A stretch of DNA of 64,000 nt from Erythrobacter sp. F6033 (GTDB lineage: Bacteria; Pseudomonadota; Alphaproteobacteria; Sphingomonadales; Sphingomonadaceae), in NCBI RefSeq assembly GCF_023016005.1, contig NZ_JALKAZ010000001.1, positions 1,364,001 through 1,428,000 on the forward strand. The letters run 5' to 3'. Below, piece after piece: positions 9,832 through 21,080 of the stretch (its first letter is position 1; each line of letters starts with the position of its first letter). The position numbers and the translations under genes are program-made. The notes beneath the pieces are model-generated. The model was given only the letters and a program-made list of their open reading frames with translations, was not told where the DNA came from and ran no database searches.

Positions 9832-10620
9832 TTAGCCTTGCAAAAGCGCTTTGGTTGCCGAAGCGACGTCTTCGGCGCGCATCAGGCTTTCTCCGACAAG
9901 AAACGACCGTACGCCGGAAGACGCCAGCCGTTTGCAGTCCGCATGCGTAGCAATCCCGCTTTCCCCGACGAGTAAGGCGTCTTTCGGCGCCAGTGGAGCG
10001 AGGCGCTCGGTCGTGGCTAATGATGTCGTGAATGTCTTGAGGTCGCGATTGTTTACACCGATCAATCGTGAATTGAGCACGCTAGCGGCACGTTCCAATT
10101 CAGCCTCATCATGTACCTCTACAAGGACATCCATAGAGTATTGTGCCGCGGCGGTTTCAATTTCAGCCATCTGGCTATCTTCCAAAGCTGCAACGATGAT
10201 GAGGATAGCGTCTGATCCAATTGCGCGCGCTTCGGCGCATTGCCACGGATCGACCATGAAGTCCTTACGCAAGACGGGAATGGAGCAGGCAGAACGCGCC
10301 GCGATCAAATAGTCTTCGTGTCCCTGAAAGTAAGGCGCATCTGTGAGTACGGATAGGCAAGCTGCGCCGCCTTGCTCGTATGCCATTGCATGCTCGGCAG
10401 GGCGAAAGTCCTCACGGATCAAGCCTTTCGACGGGCTAGCCTTTTTGATCTCGGCAATCAGGCCGTATCCCTTCGCGGAGGCATCTCGCAGCGCGGATTC
10501 GAAGCCTCTGGGGGCAGATTGCACGCGGATAGCTTGCTCAAGATGAGCGAACGAAACCGCAGATTTTCGTGCGGCGACAATATCGCGTTTAGCCGCGCAG
10601 ATTTCTTCCAGCTTATTCAT
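9832..10620 (-). CDS. trpC: Indole-3-glycerol phosphate synthase
   Basis: TIM-barrel enzyme that closes carboxyphenylamino-deoxyribulose phosphate to indole-3-glycerol phosphate in tryptophan synthesis. 262 residues from the ATG at 10620; this start gives the family N-terminus [12 protein letters not shown] and leaves 4 bases after the trpD stop. Signatures are the catalytic-lysine motif [10 protein letters not shown], the barrel strand [22 protein letters not shown] and the phosphate loop [11 protein letters not shown]. It is monofunctional, not fused to TrpF. Confidence 0.97.
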   Translation of the reverse strand: MNKLEEICAAKRDIVAARKSAVSFAHLEQAIRVQSAPRGFESALRDASAKGYGLIAEIKKASPSKGLIREDFRPAEHAMAYEQGGAACLSVLTDAPYFQGHEDYLIAARSACSIPVLRKDFMVDPWQCAEARAIGSDAILIIVAALEDSQMAEIETAAAQYSMDVLVEVHDEAELERAASVLNSRLIGVNNRDLKTFTTSLATTERLAPLAPKDALLVGESGIATHADCKRLASSGVRSFLVGESLMRAEDVASATKALLQG

Positions 10621-10624
10621 GATT

Positions 10625-11617
10625 TCACTTGGCCAATTCGATCCAACGCTCGAGCAACTTCGAAGCCTTGCCACTATCCAATGCTTCGGCGGCTATCGCG
10701 ACACGTTCTGGCCAGTCTGTGCCCTTGTTGGCGACCGCCAGGGCTCCAGCGGCATTGAATAAAACCGCATCGCGGTATGGGCCGGGCGCACCCATCAGCA
10801 ATGCCTTTAGAGCAGCGGCGTTGTGAGATGCATCGTCGCCTCGAATGGCTTCAATCGGAGCTTTGGGCAATTTGGCATCTTCGGCGCTTAACCTGCTCAT
10901 TTCAAATGCCTTACCCGCAACGACCGCGACTTCATTTCCCCCTGCCAAGCTCAGTTCATCCAAACCTTCGTCTCCTGAGACGATAAGCGAGCGACCTGTG
11001 CCTAACTTGGCCAACGCACCTGCATAAATTGGCACATAGGCAGGTCGGGCAATGCCGATTAGCTGGCTCTTAACCCCAGCCGGGTTTGACAACGGACCCA
11101 TGAGGTTGAAAATCGTGCGCTTGCCGATCTTTTTACGGATCGGTTGGATGCGTCCCATCGCAGGATGGTGGTTCTTCGCGAAGAGAAAACAGATACCCAG
11201 CTCCGCGAGCGTTTCCTCCGCCGTACGCCCAGCCGCGTCCATATCCAGCCCTAGTGCTTCAAGCGTATCAGCGGCACCCGCTTTTGAAGAGGCAGCGCGA
11301 TTTCCGTGTTTGGCAACGGGGATACCGCAGGCGGCGATCACAAGGCTGACCGCGGTCGATACATTCAATGTGTGATGGCCATCACCGCCAGTTCCACAAA
11401 CATCGATTGCATTTTCCGGAGCCGAGATCGGGATCAATCTTGCGCGCAGCGCCCTTGCGGCTCCTGCAATTTCGTTTGAAGTCTCACCGCGTTCGGACAG
11501 ATCAATAAGAAACTGTTCGATTTCGTTTTCAGACGGCGCACCATCCAGCAAGATGCCAAATGCGTCTTCTGCCTGAGTTTCAGTGAGAGGTCTCGATACG
11601 TCGGGTAGGGTACTCAT
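10625..11617 (-). CDS. trpD: Anthranilate phosphoribosyltransferase
   Basis: Transfers phosphoribosyl from PRPP to anthranilate, the second step of the tryptophan branch. 330 residues with the PRPP-binding [12 protein letters not shown] motif, [12 protein letters not shown] and the [12 protein letters not shown] region typical of TrpD. The start ATG overlaps the trpG stop as ATGA (11614-11617), which indicates translational coupling. It is separate from TrpG, unlike the fused enterobacterial protein. Confidence 0.97.
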   Translation of the reverse strand: MSTLPDVSRPLTETQAEDAFGILLDGAPSENEIEQFLIDLSERGETSNEIAGAARALRARLIPISAPENAIDVCGTGGDGHHTLNVSTAVSLVIAACGIPVAKHGNRAASSKAGAADTLEALGLDMDAAGRTAEETLAELGICFLFAKNHHPAMGRIQPIRKKIGKRTIFNLMGPLSNPAGVKSQLIGIARPAYVPIYAGALAKLGTGRSLIVSGDEGLDELSLAGGNEVAVVAGKAFEMSRLSAEDAKLPKAPIEAIRGDDASHNAAALKALLMGAPGPYRDAVLFNAAGALAVANKGTDWPERVAIAAEALDSGKASKLLERWIELAK

Positions 11618-12225
11618 GCAGAAGCTCTCGCGGGTAGTTTGGTTTCAACACCACATATTTTCAGAAAGTTTGCGAGTAGCGCGTGGCCATGCTCGGTTGC
11701 GATGCTTTCTGGATGGAATTGCACTCCGTGTATCGGGAGCGATTCATGTCTGAAACCCATCACGCTTTGTTCCGAGGTGCCCGGTGTTTCGGCATGGGCA
11801 TTCGGGATTAGCGCGTGAGGTACATCGACAACTTCAAGGCTGTGATAGCGTGTTGCTGTATAGGGCGAGGGCAGGCCTTCAAAAACGCCTGTTCCGTCAT
11901 GTGTGACCGGTGATGTCTTTCCATGCATTAAGCCGCCGCGCACAACTCGCCCACCAAAATGCTGTCCAATGGATTGATGTCCCAAGCACACACCGAGCAG
12001 CGGTTTGGATACGTCCGCGCATGCCGAAACGAGATCAAGGCTGATGCCAGCTTCGTTTGGAGTGCATGGGCCCGGTGAAATGAGAAACCCATCTGCCTTG
12101 GTCGCGATTGCTTGAGAAGCCGTCATCGCATCGTTGCGTTCGACGCGTACTTCGGCACCCAGTTCCATGAGGTAATGGACGAGGTTGAACGTAAAGCTAT
12201 CGTAATTGTCGATCACAAGGATCAT
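11614..12225 (-). CDS. trpG: Anthranilate synthase glutamine amidotransferase subunit
   Basis: Supplies ammonia from glutamine to TrpE. 203 residues of class I glutamine amidotransferase. The nucleophile Cys is in [12 protein letters not shown], and the His-Glu pair in [13 protein letters not shown]. The start overlaps the pip stop (ATGA, 12222-12225) and its own stop overlaps trpD in the same way. It could also serve aminodeoxychorismate synthase (PabA role), as in many bacteria with one TrpG; the sequence does not decide this. Confidence 0.95.
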   Translation of the reverse strand: MILVIDNYDSFTFNLVHYLMELGAEVRVERNDAMTASQAIATKADGFLISPGPCTPNEAGISLDLVSACADVSKPLLGVCLGHQSIGQHFGGRVVRGGLMHGKTSPVTHDGTGVFEGLPSPYTATRYHSLEVVDVPHALIPNAHAETPGTSEQSVMGFRHESLPIHGVQFHPESIATEHGHALLANFLKICGVETKLPARASA

Positions 12226-13199
12226 AATGGCTTACCTGCCAATGCATCTGTAGCGCGGACCAGACCGTCAATAATTCCGGGCTCGCTGGCACTATGGCCG
12301 GCATCATCCACTATCCAGAGCTGGGACTCAGGCCATGCCTTTTTCAGCGCCCAAGCCGCAGCAGGAGGTGTACAGATATCGTGTCGGCCTTGAACAATAA
12401 TACCCGGGATGTTTTTGATTTTGCTGACATCCTTTAGCAGTTGAGCCTCTTCTAAGAAGAAGTCTTCGAGGAAGAATTTGGCGCATATGCGGGCAAAAGG
12501 CACAGCTTTTGAAGGATCGGCGAATTCATCCATCAATCCTTCATTTGGCAGCAAGGTCGCGACTGATCCTTCCCACATCGACCATTCACGCGCTGCTGCG
12601 AGACGCGTTGCTTCGTCTTCGCTGGTCAGGCGTGTGTAATAAGCTTTCACGAGGTCGCCGCGTTCACCTTCGGGAATTAGAGCGGTGAACTTTTCCCACT
12701 GCTCAGCCATGATTTGACTCGCACCGAAGCGATAAAGCCAACCTTTCTCTTGCTGACGAGCAAGAAACACGCCGCGCAGAACGATTTCACTCGTGCGGCT
12801 CGGGTGTTTCTGGGCGTATGCGAGCGCCAAAGTTGCCCCCCAACTGCCGCCAAAAACTTGCCAAGCGTCGTGACCGCACATTTCACGCAAGCGCTCTATG
12901 TCTGCGACGATCTTCCAAGTATCGTTGTTCTCGATTTCTGCGAATGGAAGCGATTTGCCGCAACCGCGCTGATCGAACAACAAGACATCGTAGAGCTCCG
13001 GATCCCACTGCCTGCGGTGAGACGGTGCCATTCCGCCGCCCGGGCCACCGTGAAGGAATACCGTCGGTTTTGCGCCAGGCGTTCCGACGCGTTCATAATA
13101 AAGCGAGTGGCCATCGCCTACATCGAGCATACCAGTCTCGTATGGCTTAATTTCGGGATAAAGCGTCCGAGCATAAGTGATGGTGTTACCGTGAGGCAT
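12222..13199 (-). CDS. pip: Proline iminopeptidase (alpha/beta hydrolase)
   Basis: Releases N-terminal proline from peptides; cytosolic serine peptidase of family S33. 325 residues with the oxyanion motif LHGGPGGGM, the nucleophile elbow GGSWGATLA, a helical cap domain in the middle and the C-terminal His in DDAGHSASE. Length and motifs fit Pip closely. It lies inside the trp operon: its ATG shares a base with the stop of the preceding lipoprotein gene, and its stop overlaps the trpG start. There is no known need for it in tryptophan synthesis. Confidence 0.92.
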   Translation of the reverse strand: MPHGNTITYARTLYPEIKPYETGMLDVGDGHSLYYERVGTPGAKPTVFLHGGPGGGMAPSHRRQWDPELYDVLLFDQRGCGKSLPFAEIENNDTWKIVADIERLREMCGHDAWQVFGGSWGATLALAYAQKHPSRTSEIVLRGVFLARQQEKGWLYRFGASQIMAEQWEKFTALIPEGERGDLVKAYYTRLTSEDEATRLAAAREWSMWEGSVATLLPNEGLMDEFADPSKAVPFARICAKFFLEDFFLEEAQLLKDVSKIKNIPGIIVQGRHDICTPPAAAWALKKAWPESQLWIVDDAGHSASEPGIIDGLVRATDALAGKPL

Positions 13200-14026
13200 T
13201 ATTTGTCTTTCACAACCAAAAGTGGACCAACGCGTCGACTATCCATCCGACCAGTCGATGGGTCCCAAAGCGACGATACATTTCCATCAAGGAATAGCGC
13301 GTTGGGTGTCTTTAACTCGTCGCGGAAATAGCGGCCAAAGCGCCCAAAACTGATAGGCGCATCGGAGATCACAAAGTGCGCCTTACCATCGGACGAAACG
13401 CCAACACCGTTTCGTATGGCACGGGAAGGGCCATCGTCCTGAAATTCAGGGTGCAACTTACCATCGATAACCAGCATCGGTCCTGACTGCGTTCCGAACT
13501 GGGGGCGATCGCCGATCGTGCGAAAAAATGTCTCTGAATCGAGCACTTGCCACTTACCACTGCTGCCAAAGAACACGCCATTTGGCTTCAAATGAAAGTT
13601 TCCCGGTCCATCAGCGCGGTTCAATTCCTTCAACCGCTCAGATCCGCGGACGAAATAGCCGATCGCGCGAAGGTTATCGTCGTACATGCCGCCGTTCATA
13701 ACAAAGGCAATTCCACCTTCATTCTTGCCAGCGGCCCATGCTTCAATCGTTCCGAAATTGCTCCCGCTTGATGGGGCAAGGGCAGTTTCAATTTTGTGAG
13801 AGGCAGGGTCGGCAACGCAATGGGTTAGTGCGACCCCTTCAAATGTGACGGATGAGCAAGCAGAACTTCGCGCAGCTTCAGTGGGCGTTGCATCGGGCTC
13901 AGGAGCTTCCACGATTTCGACCGGATTTGAACCGTCCAGCTGTGTCCTAACAACAGGCTCGCCGCCTGGTTGTTGCTCACAAGCGCAAAGGGCGAGGGCA
14001 ACCGAACTGATAAGAACTCGCTTCAT
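13199..14026 (-). CDS. Phosphodiester glycosidase (NAGPA-like) family lipoprotein
   Basis: About 275 residues. The N-terminus MKRVLISSVALALCAC is a lipoprotein signal peptide with the likely lipidated Cys in LCAC, followed by a Pro/Glu/Ala-rich linker. The rest resembles the phosphodiester-glycosidase (NAGPA/DUF2233) fold, with GIAFVMNGGMYDDN, LKPNGVFFG, GPMLVIDGKLHPEF, RNGVGVSSDG and ALFLDGNVSSLW. Members with known function hydrolyse N-acetylglucosamine phosphodiesters, so a role in envelope glycan or teichoic-like substrates is possible but unproven. The ATG at 14026 overlaps the trpE stop (ATGA), and the TAATG junction couples it to pip. Confidence 0.82.
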   Translation of the reverse strand: MKRVLISSVALALCACEQQPGGEPVVRTQLDGSNPVEIVEAPEPDATPTEAARSSACSSVTFEGVALTHCVADPASHKIETALAPSSGSNFGTIEAWAAGKNEGGIAFVMNGGMYDDNLRAIGYFVRGSERLKELNRADGPGNFHLKPNGVFFGSSGKWQVLDSETFFRTIGDRPQFGTQSGPMLVIDGKLHPEFQDDGPSRAIRNGVGVSSDGKAHFVISDAPISFGRFGRYFRDELKTPNALFLDGNVSSLWDPSTGRMDSRRVGPLLVVKDK

Positions 14027-15552
14027 TGCCCAAACCCCGGTTCGCTGGCCACGCGTACTGCTTCTCGAGCCGCTGCGATCAATGCCCCGGCTTTCGCCCG
14101 ACATTCTGCATGTTCGGAATCGGGGTCGCTATCAGCAACTATGCCTGCACCAGCCTGCACATTCATAACGCCGTCTTTGACGACTGCAGTGCGCAAGACG
14201 ATGCAGCTATCGACTGATCCATCGGGCGCGAAGTAACCGACACCGCCAGCATACGCGCCGCGGGTCTCGGTTTCCAATTCAGCAATGATTTCACAAGCAC
14301 GGATTTTTGGCGCACCTGAAACGGTTCCGGCAGGAAAACCGGCGAAAAGTGCGTCGAGTGCATCCCGGTCATCGGCCAAAGTGCCCACCACATTGCTCAC
14401 AATATGCATGACATGACTGTACCGCTCGATTGTGAAACTGTCAGTCACTTCCACGCTGCCTTGTGCTGCAACTCGGCCGACATCATTCCGGCCTAGGTCC
14501 AGAAGCATCAAATGCTCTGCCAGTTCCTTTGGATCGGCCATCAGGCTGGCTTCGTTGGCACTATCCTCAGCAGGTGTGGCGCCTCTTGGCCTTGTCCCTG
14601 CGATCGGACGGATCGTGACTTCACCGTTCCGGACACGCACGAGTATTTCAGGGCTTGAGCCGACTATCGCGAAGCCCGGGAGGTCGAGAAAATATAGGAA
14701 TGGAGAGGGGTTTACGCGCCGCAATGCCCGGTAAAGTTCCAACGGTGGAAGCTCAAAAGGGCAGGTGAACCTCTGGGCCAAAACGACCTGAAAGATATCG
14801 CCAGCCACGATGTAGTCCTTTGCACGGGCGACCATCGATTTGTAGTCCGCTTCGGCCATCACGGGTTTGAGCGACGGCTCTTCAGTGGCTCCAGAAAGCC
14901 GCGGTTCTGCCGGGCGAGGGCGGCTGAGCGCGCGCAGTGTTTCATCAATCCGGTCACTTGCCAGCTCGATCGCCTTGGAAGGATCAATCGCGTCCCAAAT
15001 CGGTGCTACGCAATAGAGCGCATCGGTTAAGCTATCGAAGACAAGAATGATTGTTGGGCGCACAAAGAGCATGTCCGGCAAAGCCAGCTCACTCGCATTT
15101 GCTCGTGGCAGCTTTTCGACAAGCCCGATGGTTTCATAACCGAAATAGCCGACCAGACAGGCTAGGGCAGATGGCAGCTCGTCAGGGACATCAATGCGGC
15201 ACGAATTAGCCAATTGACGCAGTTCGGCCAATGCATCTTGCCTACAGGTTTCGAACGCTTCTTTGTCAGTTTTCCAAGTGCGATTGATTGCTGCCGCGCT
15301 CTCGCTGCCCCGAAAGACAAGGTCGGGATCGAGGCCCAAGAGGCTGTAGCGCCCTCTTACTTCTCCGCCTTCGACTGACTCCAACAAAAAGTCGCCGCGC
15401 CCCGGTTCTATCAGCCTACGCGCAGCGCCTACTGGTGTGTCGCTATCCGCAACGGTGCGGCGCCACACTAATGCCGGCCGACCAGCGGCCAGAGCGCTGG
15501 CGGCTTCGGTTGCATTTTCAATCGTAGCGAGGGCGGGTCTTTCAGTTTTCAC
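14023..15552 (-). CDS. trpE: Anthranilate synthase component I
   Basis: Makes anthranilate from chorismate using ammonia from TrpG. 509 residues with the chorismate-binding domain in the C-terminal half (PIAGTRPRGATPAED, LDLGRNDVGRVA, GAPKIRACEII, GYFAPDGSVDSCI). The tryptophan feedback motif LLES-x10-S is intact at residues 56-70, so allosteric inhibition by tryptophan is predicted. It starts 21 bases after the ppiD stop, which leaves no room for a classical trp leader peptide and attenuator. It heads the coupled trpE - lipoprotein - pip - trpG - trpD - trpC operon. Confidence 0.96.
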   Translation of the reverse strand: MKTERPALATIENATEAASALAAGRPALVWRRTVADSDTPVGAARRLIEPGRGDFLLESVEGGEVRGRYSLLGLDPDLVFRGSESAAAINRTWKTDKEAFETCRQDALAELRQLANSCRIDVPDELPSALACLVGYFGYETIGLVEKLPRANASELALPDMLFVRPTIILVFDSLTDALYCVAPIWDAIDPSKAIELASDRIDETLRALSRPRPAEPRLSGATEEPSLKPVMAEADYKSMVARAKDYIVAGDIFQVVLAQRFTCPFELPPLELYRALRRVNPSPFLYFLDLPGFAIVGSSPEILVRVRNGEVTIRPIAGTRPRGATPAEDSANEASLMADPKELAEHLMLLDLGRNDVGRVAAQGSVEVTDSFTIERYSHVMHIVSNVVGTLADDRDALDALFAGFPAGTVSGAPKIRACEIIAELETETRGAYAGGVGYFAPDGSVDSCIVLRTAVVKDGVMNVQAGAGIVADSDPDSEHAECRAKAGALIAAAREAVRVASEPGFGQ

Positions 15553-15573
15553 AAGTGGTTGCGATTTCTTTGA

Positions 15574-17508
15574 TCAATTGGTTTCGCCAACCAATTGACG
15601 ACGAACCGCATCAATCGCTGCTTCATTCTGTTCAACGCCAAGCTCCGCAAGAATCGCGCGCGTCAATTGCTCGGTATATTCCTGCGTAAGTGCCGGAGCC
15701 AATTGTTGCTGCGTCTGTGCCAGAATTGGGCTGTCATCCGGGAGGTCATCGGTGACGATCTCCCGCAGGTCCACAACATACCAACCGATGTTGTTTGGTG
15801 CTTCGTATAGCTTTGTGGACCCAGCTGCCATCGAGAACATCAAGACCAGCGGCGGAGGCGGATTACGGTTTTGTTGAGCAAATAGCTGGCGCCGCTCAAG
15901 GTCGATCCGCTCAACTGGAGGGAGTTGGGTTTCTTCAGAAGCAAGCGCTTCAGCTGTGCTGCTTTCCCCGCGAACTTTTTCGAGAACCCGATCAGCGGCT
16001 TCTCTGGCTAGCTTGTTGCCTTCGGCAAGGCGCCAAGCATTGACCAATTGCTCTCGTATTTCGTTGAGTGGAGGAGCAGCAGAAAGGGCAATCTCCGCAA
16101 CATCGAAAACCACAAATTGCTGACCTGGAACGATCTCGGCAAGCTGAGGCTCGCTTTCTTCCATCTGGAAGGCTGTTTCGACGGTGCTGCGAAGCGCTGG
16201 ATTCAGTGTCTCCCCACTGCCAAATACGCGGCCATCAGCAAGGATCGGAGGAGCCGTGTTGATTTCCAGCCCGTAAGTTTCTGCAACCTCGGGAAGTGAC
16301 GTTCCATCAGCGATCTCGTCTTCGACGCGCGCGCTAAGATCACCGAGCGCTGCAGCTCGCTTGAGAACCCTCAATTCTTCAGTAATTTCCGGTCTAGCTT
16401 GAGCCAGAGAGCGAGCTGGTGTGGCATTAATGCGATCAACCCGTGCAACATACCAGCCGAGACTGCTCTGTGCCGGATCAGCAATTGCCCCCTGAGATGC
16501 GGCAAAGACGCTTTCGGAAACTGCGGCGCTCAATGACGAAGAAAGCTGCTCTTTCGTTTGTGCCTCAAGGTTTGAAACGCCAAAGCCAGCTTCGCGGGCA
16601 GCTGCTTCAAGAGAAGTACCCCCACGAATGCGCCTTACCAGAGCATTCGCAGCATCTTCGGTTGGGACGAGAAAGGACGATATGTCGCGCATCTCGCTAG
16701 CGGCAAAACGCTCTGCATTGTTGCCATAGAAGGTTTGGATCTCTTCGGTCGTCGGAGTGACATCGACGTCGAGCGTATCAGCACCAAAAAGAGCAAAACG
16801 GATTGTGCGGCGCTCTGGGCGAACGAAACGAGATTTCTCGGCGCTGTAAAACGCTTCGAGTTGCTCGTTTGTAGGGTCGCCTTCTGGCGCAAATGCAAAA
16901 CTTGGTATGAAGCCGATTTCTCCGCGACGGCGCTCAAGGAGCAATGCAGCATATTGCTTAGCCGCTTTTTTCGGCATTTGCGGAGCTCCGAGTGCAGGTA
17001 CAAGCAGCTGCTGTGCTAGAAGACCGTCGGCCAGATCGCGGCGCAAGATTGCATCATTCAATCCCTGCGCACGCAAAGCGCTTTCATAAACAGCCTGATC
17101 GAATTCACCGGTAGGTCCGTTGAACGCTCCGATTTTCAGAATTTCGCTGTTTACGAGGTTATCGCCACCGCGAAGGCCATACTTCTCTGCGTAGCCACCG
17201 ATCCCATAGCGGTCGATCAGCTGGCTGATAACTTCATCAAGCCCGCCTTCTTCAACAAATTGTTGCATACCGATTGTCGGGTTCTGTTGCTGCACCGTAC
17301 GCAGCGCAGATTCGGCCGTGCTTATCAGTTCGGAGCTGTTGATACGGTCATCGCCGACCGCAGCAACACGGTCACCGCCGGAAACTCCGCCAAATGTGGA
17401 GCCAGTTATGTCGGCAGCTGCGAATGCGAGCGCCACGAGAACCAGAAAACCAATAAAAATCGGCAAACCGATCTTGGATTGGAAAAAATTGCGAAAAAAG
17501 GAGATCAT
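15574..17508 (-). CDS. PpiD-like periplasmic folding factor (SurA_N / peptidyl-prolyl isomerase)
   Basis: 644 residues. One membrane anchor (residues about 13-33, IFIGFLVLVALAFAAA) places the rest in the periplasm. A SurA N-terminal-like chaperone region follows, with VAAVGDDRINSSEL near 48 and helical segments to about 250. A parvulin-like domain lies around 260-380 (MRDISSFLVPTEDAA... SLGWYVARVDRI), and a second degenerate copy follows towards the C-terminus. The role is predicted to be folding of outer-membrane and secreted proteins at the Sec exit, as for E. coli PpiD. It is divergent from tpiA and just upstream of trpE, an order I recall from other sphingomonads. Confidence 0.87.
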   Translation of the reverse strand: MISFFRNFFQSKIGLPIFIGFLVLVALAFAAADITGSTFGGVSGGDRVAAVGDDRINSSELISTAESALRTVQQQNPTIGMQQFVEEGGLDEVISQLIDRYGIGGYAEKYGLRGGDNLVNSEILKIGAFNGPTGEFDQAVYESALRAQGLNDAILRRDLADGLLAQQLLVPALGAPQMPKKAAKQYAALLLERRRGEIGFIPSFAFAPEGDPTNEQLEAFYSAEKSRFVRPERRTIRFALFGADTLDVDVTPTTEEIQTFYGNNAERFAASEMRDISSFLVPTEDAANALVRRIRGGTSLEAAAREAGFGVSNLEAQTKEQLSSSLSAAVSESVFAASQGAIADPAQSSLGWYVARVDRINATPARSLAQARPEITEELRVLKRAAALGDLSARVEDEIADGTSLPEVAETYGLEINTAPPILADGRVFGSGETLNPALRSTVETAFQMEESEPQLAEIVPGQQFVVFDVAEIALSAAPPLNEIREQLVNAWRLAEGNKLAREAADRVLEKVRGESSTAEALASEETQLPPVERIDLERRQLFAQQNRNPPPPLVLMFSMAAGSTKLYEAPNNIGWYVVDLREIVTDDLPDDSPILAQTQQQLAPALTQEYTEQLTRAILAELGVEQNEAAIDAVRRQLVGETN

Positions 17509-17638
17509 GGCGTTGGTCTATTCCGGCGATTTGATGGGCTGAGCGGCGGAATGACGCAGCGGCACCCATAGGTAAGCGCCCGTAAGGGCTGGTTTGGAAG
17601 CGCTTTATCGGCCCTGCGACCTCGCGGCAACAGGTCTG

Positions 17639-17654
17639 ACAGTCTTTTGACTGT
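17639..17654. promoter_or_regulatory. Inverted repeat in the ppiD-tpiA divergent promoter region
   Basis: ACAGTC-TTTT-GACTGT is a perfect 6+6 inverted repeat in the 235-base divergent intergenic region. A second one, GTCCG-ACTAA-CGGAC (17713-17727), sits just before the tpiA ribosome-binding site. Either could be an operator, or the second an mRNA hairpin. No regulator is recognised. Confidence 0.3.
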
Positions 17655-17743
17655 ATCTCTTTACTCGTCTAGCGGACGCGGCCCCCTGACCCTACATCGG
17701 GTCCACAGATTCGTCCGACTAACGGACTTTGCAGGATATTGAG

Positions 17744-18517
17744 ATGCCCAAGCGGCCATACATCGTTGGAAACTGGAAAATGCATGGAACCCGCGCCATG
17801 CTTTCAGAGGCTCGTACAATTGACCGCGCCGCCCAGCGCCACATGAAAGTTGAGGTGGCAATTGCGCCTCCTTACACACTGATCCATCCCGTCCATCGGG
17901 AAGCGGAACAGATTGCGGTTGGCGCTCAAGATTGTCACCATGAAGAGAGCGGTGCCCATACTGGCGATATTTCGGCTGCGATGGTTGCCGATGCTGGCGG
18001 AAAATTCGTCATCCTCGGTCATAGTGAGCGTCGTCAGAATCATGGCGAAACTGACTCGGAGATCAAAGCAAAGGCAGATGCTGCGCTGAATGCCGGTCTG
18101 CGGATCATTCTTTGCTGCGGTGAAAGCGAGAAGACGCGCGATTCTGGGAAAGCGGTTTCACACGTAAAGAAGCAGTTGAAAGCATCTCTGCCTCAGTTCG
18201 AAGATTCGTCTGAAGACATCAGCGAACGGCTTACTGTCGCTTATGAACCAATCTGGGCGATTGGAACCGGCAAGACAGCAACCACTGACGATATTGCCGA
18301 AATGCACGGTGAAATCCGGGCATTGTTGATTTCACTTTATGGTGAAGAGCACGGGGCAGAGGTTCGCATTTTGTATGGCGGATCTGTGAAGCCTGAGAAC
18401 GCAGCCGAGATTTTGGCCACGCAGGATGTCGGTGGGGCTCTTGTTGGCGGAGCCAGCCTTACAGCGGACAGTTTTATGGGCATTGCGATGGCAGCGGGCG
18501 AAGCCGAGGAAAGCTGA
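17744..18517 (+). CDS. tpiA: Triosephosphate isomerase
   Basis: Interconverts dihydroxyacetone phosphate and glyceraldehyde 3-phosphate. 257 residues. Active-site residues are Asn10 and Lys12 (GNWKM), His93 (ILGHSERR) and Glu168 (AYEPIWAIGTGKTA). The phosphate loop GGSVKPENA is also present. The ATG at 17744 is preceded by AGGATATTGAG and gives the standard N-terminus. secG and pyrG follow on the same strand, the usual alphaproteobacterial order. Confidence 0.97.
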   Translation: MPKRPYIVGNWKMHGTRAMLSEARTIDRAAQRHMKVEVAIAPPYTLIHPVHREAEQIAVGAQDCHHEESGAHTGDISAAMVADAGGKFVILGHSERRQNHGETDSEIKAKADAALNAGLRIILCCGESEKTRDSGKAVSHVKKQLKASLPQFEDSSEDISERLTVAYEPIWAIGTGKTATTDDIAEMHGEIRALLISLYGEEHGAEVRILYGGSVKPENAAEILATQDVGGALVGGASLTADSFMGIAMAAGEAEES

Positions 18518-18595
18518 CAGTAGGCAGGCAAGACTTGCCGCTTGCCAATGCGCACCCTAAGTAGCGCCAGTAATTCAAATCGAGATCACACAGAC

Positions 18596-18988
18596 ATGTT
18601 CCTTTTCCTAACTGTTTTGCAAGCTATCGTCGCCGCTGGTTTGGTCGGCGTAGTCCTTATGCAGCGTTCTGAAGGGGGCGGTCTTGGCATCGGCGGAAAT
18701 CCGAATGGCGCACTCGGTGCGCGCGGTGCAGCCGACTTTCTGACACGCGCGACCAAGTGGTTGGCGATAGCGTTCGTTGCTTTGTCAATCGCGCTGGCCG
18801 CCGTTGCCGTCAACGAAACCAGCAGCAATTCGATCACGTCCACACTCGATCGCGAAACCCCGGCAGCGACTACTGAAGACTTGCTCGGCGGCCCTGCAGG
18901 TGGAGAAGCTGCAGATCCGCTCGCGGGTCCGGGTGAGGGCGCTGAAGGAACGGAAGCTCCTGCAACGGGCGATCCACTCGCCGAATAA
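18596..18988 (+). CDS. secG: Preprotein translocase subunit SecG
   Basis: Small inner-membrane subunit of the SecYEG protein-export channel. 130 residues from ATG 18596: a first membrane helix (MFLFLTVLQAIVAAGLVGVVLMQ), the conserved cytosolic loop RSEGGGLGIGG, a second helix around residues 45-65, and a long acidic, Ala/Gly/Pro-rich low-complexity tail after about residue 75. Such tails are common in alphaproteobacterial SecG. Longer in-frame starts add a non-hydrophobic stretch before the first helix and are less likely. Confidence 0.93.
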   Translation: MFLFLTVLQAIVAAGLVGVVLMQRSEGGGLGIGGNPNGALGARGAADFLTRATKWLAIAFVALSIALAAVAVNETSSNSITSTLDRETPAATTEDLLGGPAGGEAADPLAGPGEGAEGTEAPATGDPLAE

Positions 18989-19092
18989 CTCTGCATAAGC
19001 AGGTTTTTCTGACATTGGTTGTGGATGGCAGGGCAATTGCTCGCGCAATTTTCTTGCCACGAATCCAGTTCTACCCTTAAGGCTCAACTCCC

Positions 19093-20730
<1,638 letters not shown>

Positions 20731-20860
20731 CCTGTTCCAGGGCCAAGTGATTGAAGCGAAATAGTAACTTTGCATGAGTGGTCATATCTCTGCAATTCTA
20801 CCAGCTGCATGGATATGTCGCGTTTTTACAATTCGATACGATTAGTCTTGCGCGATAACG
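20731..20860. other. Non-coding stretch after pyrG
   Basis: This is the first part of a 424-base gap between pyrG and hsp20. I see no supported reading frame, no ribosome-binding site and no clear sigma-70 promoter here. It may be pyrG 3'UTR or the promoter region for the structured element that follows. Confidence 0.5.
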
Positions 20861-20867
20861 CATCTGC

Positions 20868-21080
20868 GGCTTACGAGCCTGCGCACTGTAGTTTTTCGTA
20901 AGGGGGCGCTGTTAGGCGTTTGCGAAAATTGCTGCAGACCAAGACGATATTCAAATGCGTTGCGGCAAGGCTGTTTCGAAAACCAGGCTTTGCCAAGCGC
21001 ATTTTACAAAGCTCGATACGGTGTTGACCGTCTTCTGCGACCCGGACGGTGAGCATCGAAACGAGGCGGCTTATGGTCGC
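20868..21080 (+). ncRNA. Candidate structured RNA between pyrG and hsp20
   Basis: Three successive inverted repeats occur on the plus strand. CTTACGA/TCGTAAG (20870-20902) is the first. The second is a long hairpin at 20953-21004, with an outer AAATGCG/CGCATTT stem and an inner GGCAAGGCT/AGGCTTTGCC stem. The third is nested: TCGAT/ATCGA around ACCGTC/GACGGT (21013-21059). An intrinsic terminator follows directly. It matches no RNA family I can recognise: no SRP GGAAG loop and no RNase P or tmRNA core. The alternative is a long structured pyrG 3'UTR. Confidence 0.4.

Noticed and set aside
15553..15640. Trp-rich leader peptide and attenuator ahead of trpE
   Set aside because: Only 21 bases lie between ppiD and trpE and no Trp-codon cluster is visible there.
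20871..21056. Short minus-strand frame in the pyrG-hsp20 gap
   Set aside because: No ribosome-binding site, no hydrophobic or domain pattern, and it runs through the hairpin structures seen on the other strand.
20868..21080. Assignment of the structured region as SRP RNA, RNase P RNA or tmRNA
   Set aside because: None of the diagnostic conserved motifs of these RNAs is present, so it is reported only as an unassigned candidate.
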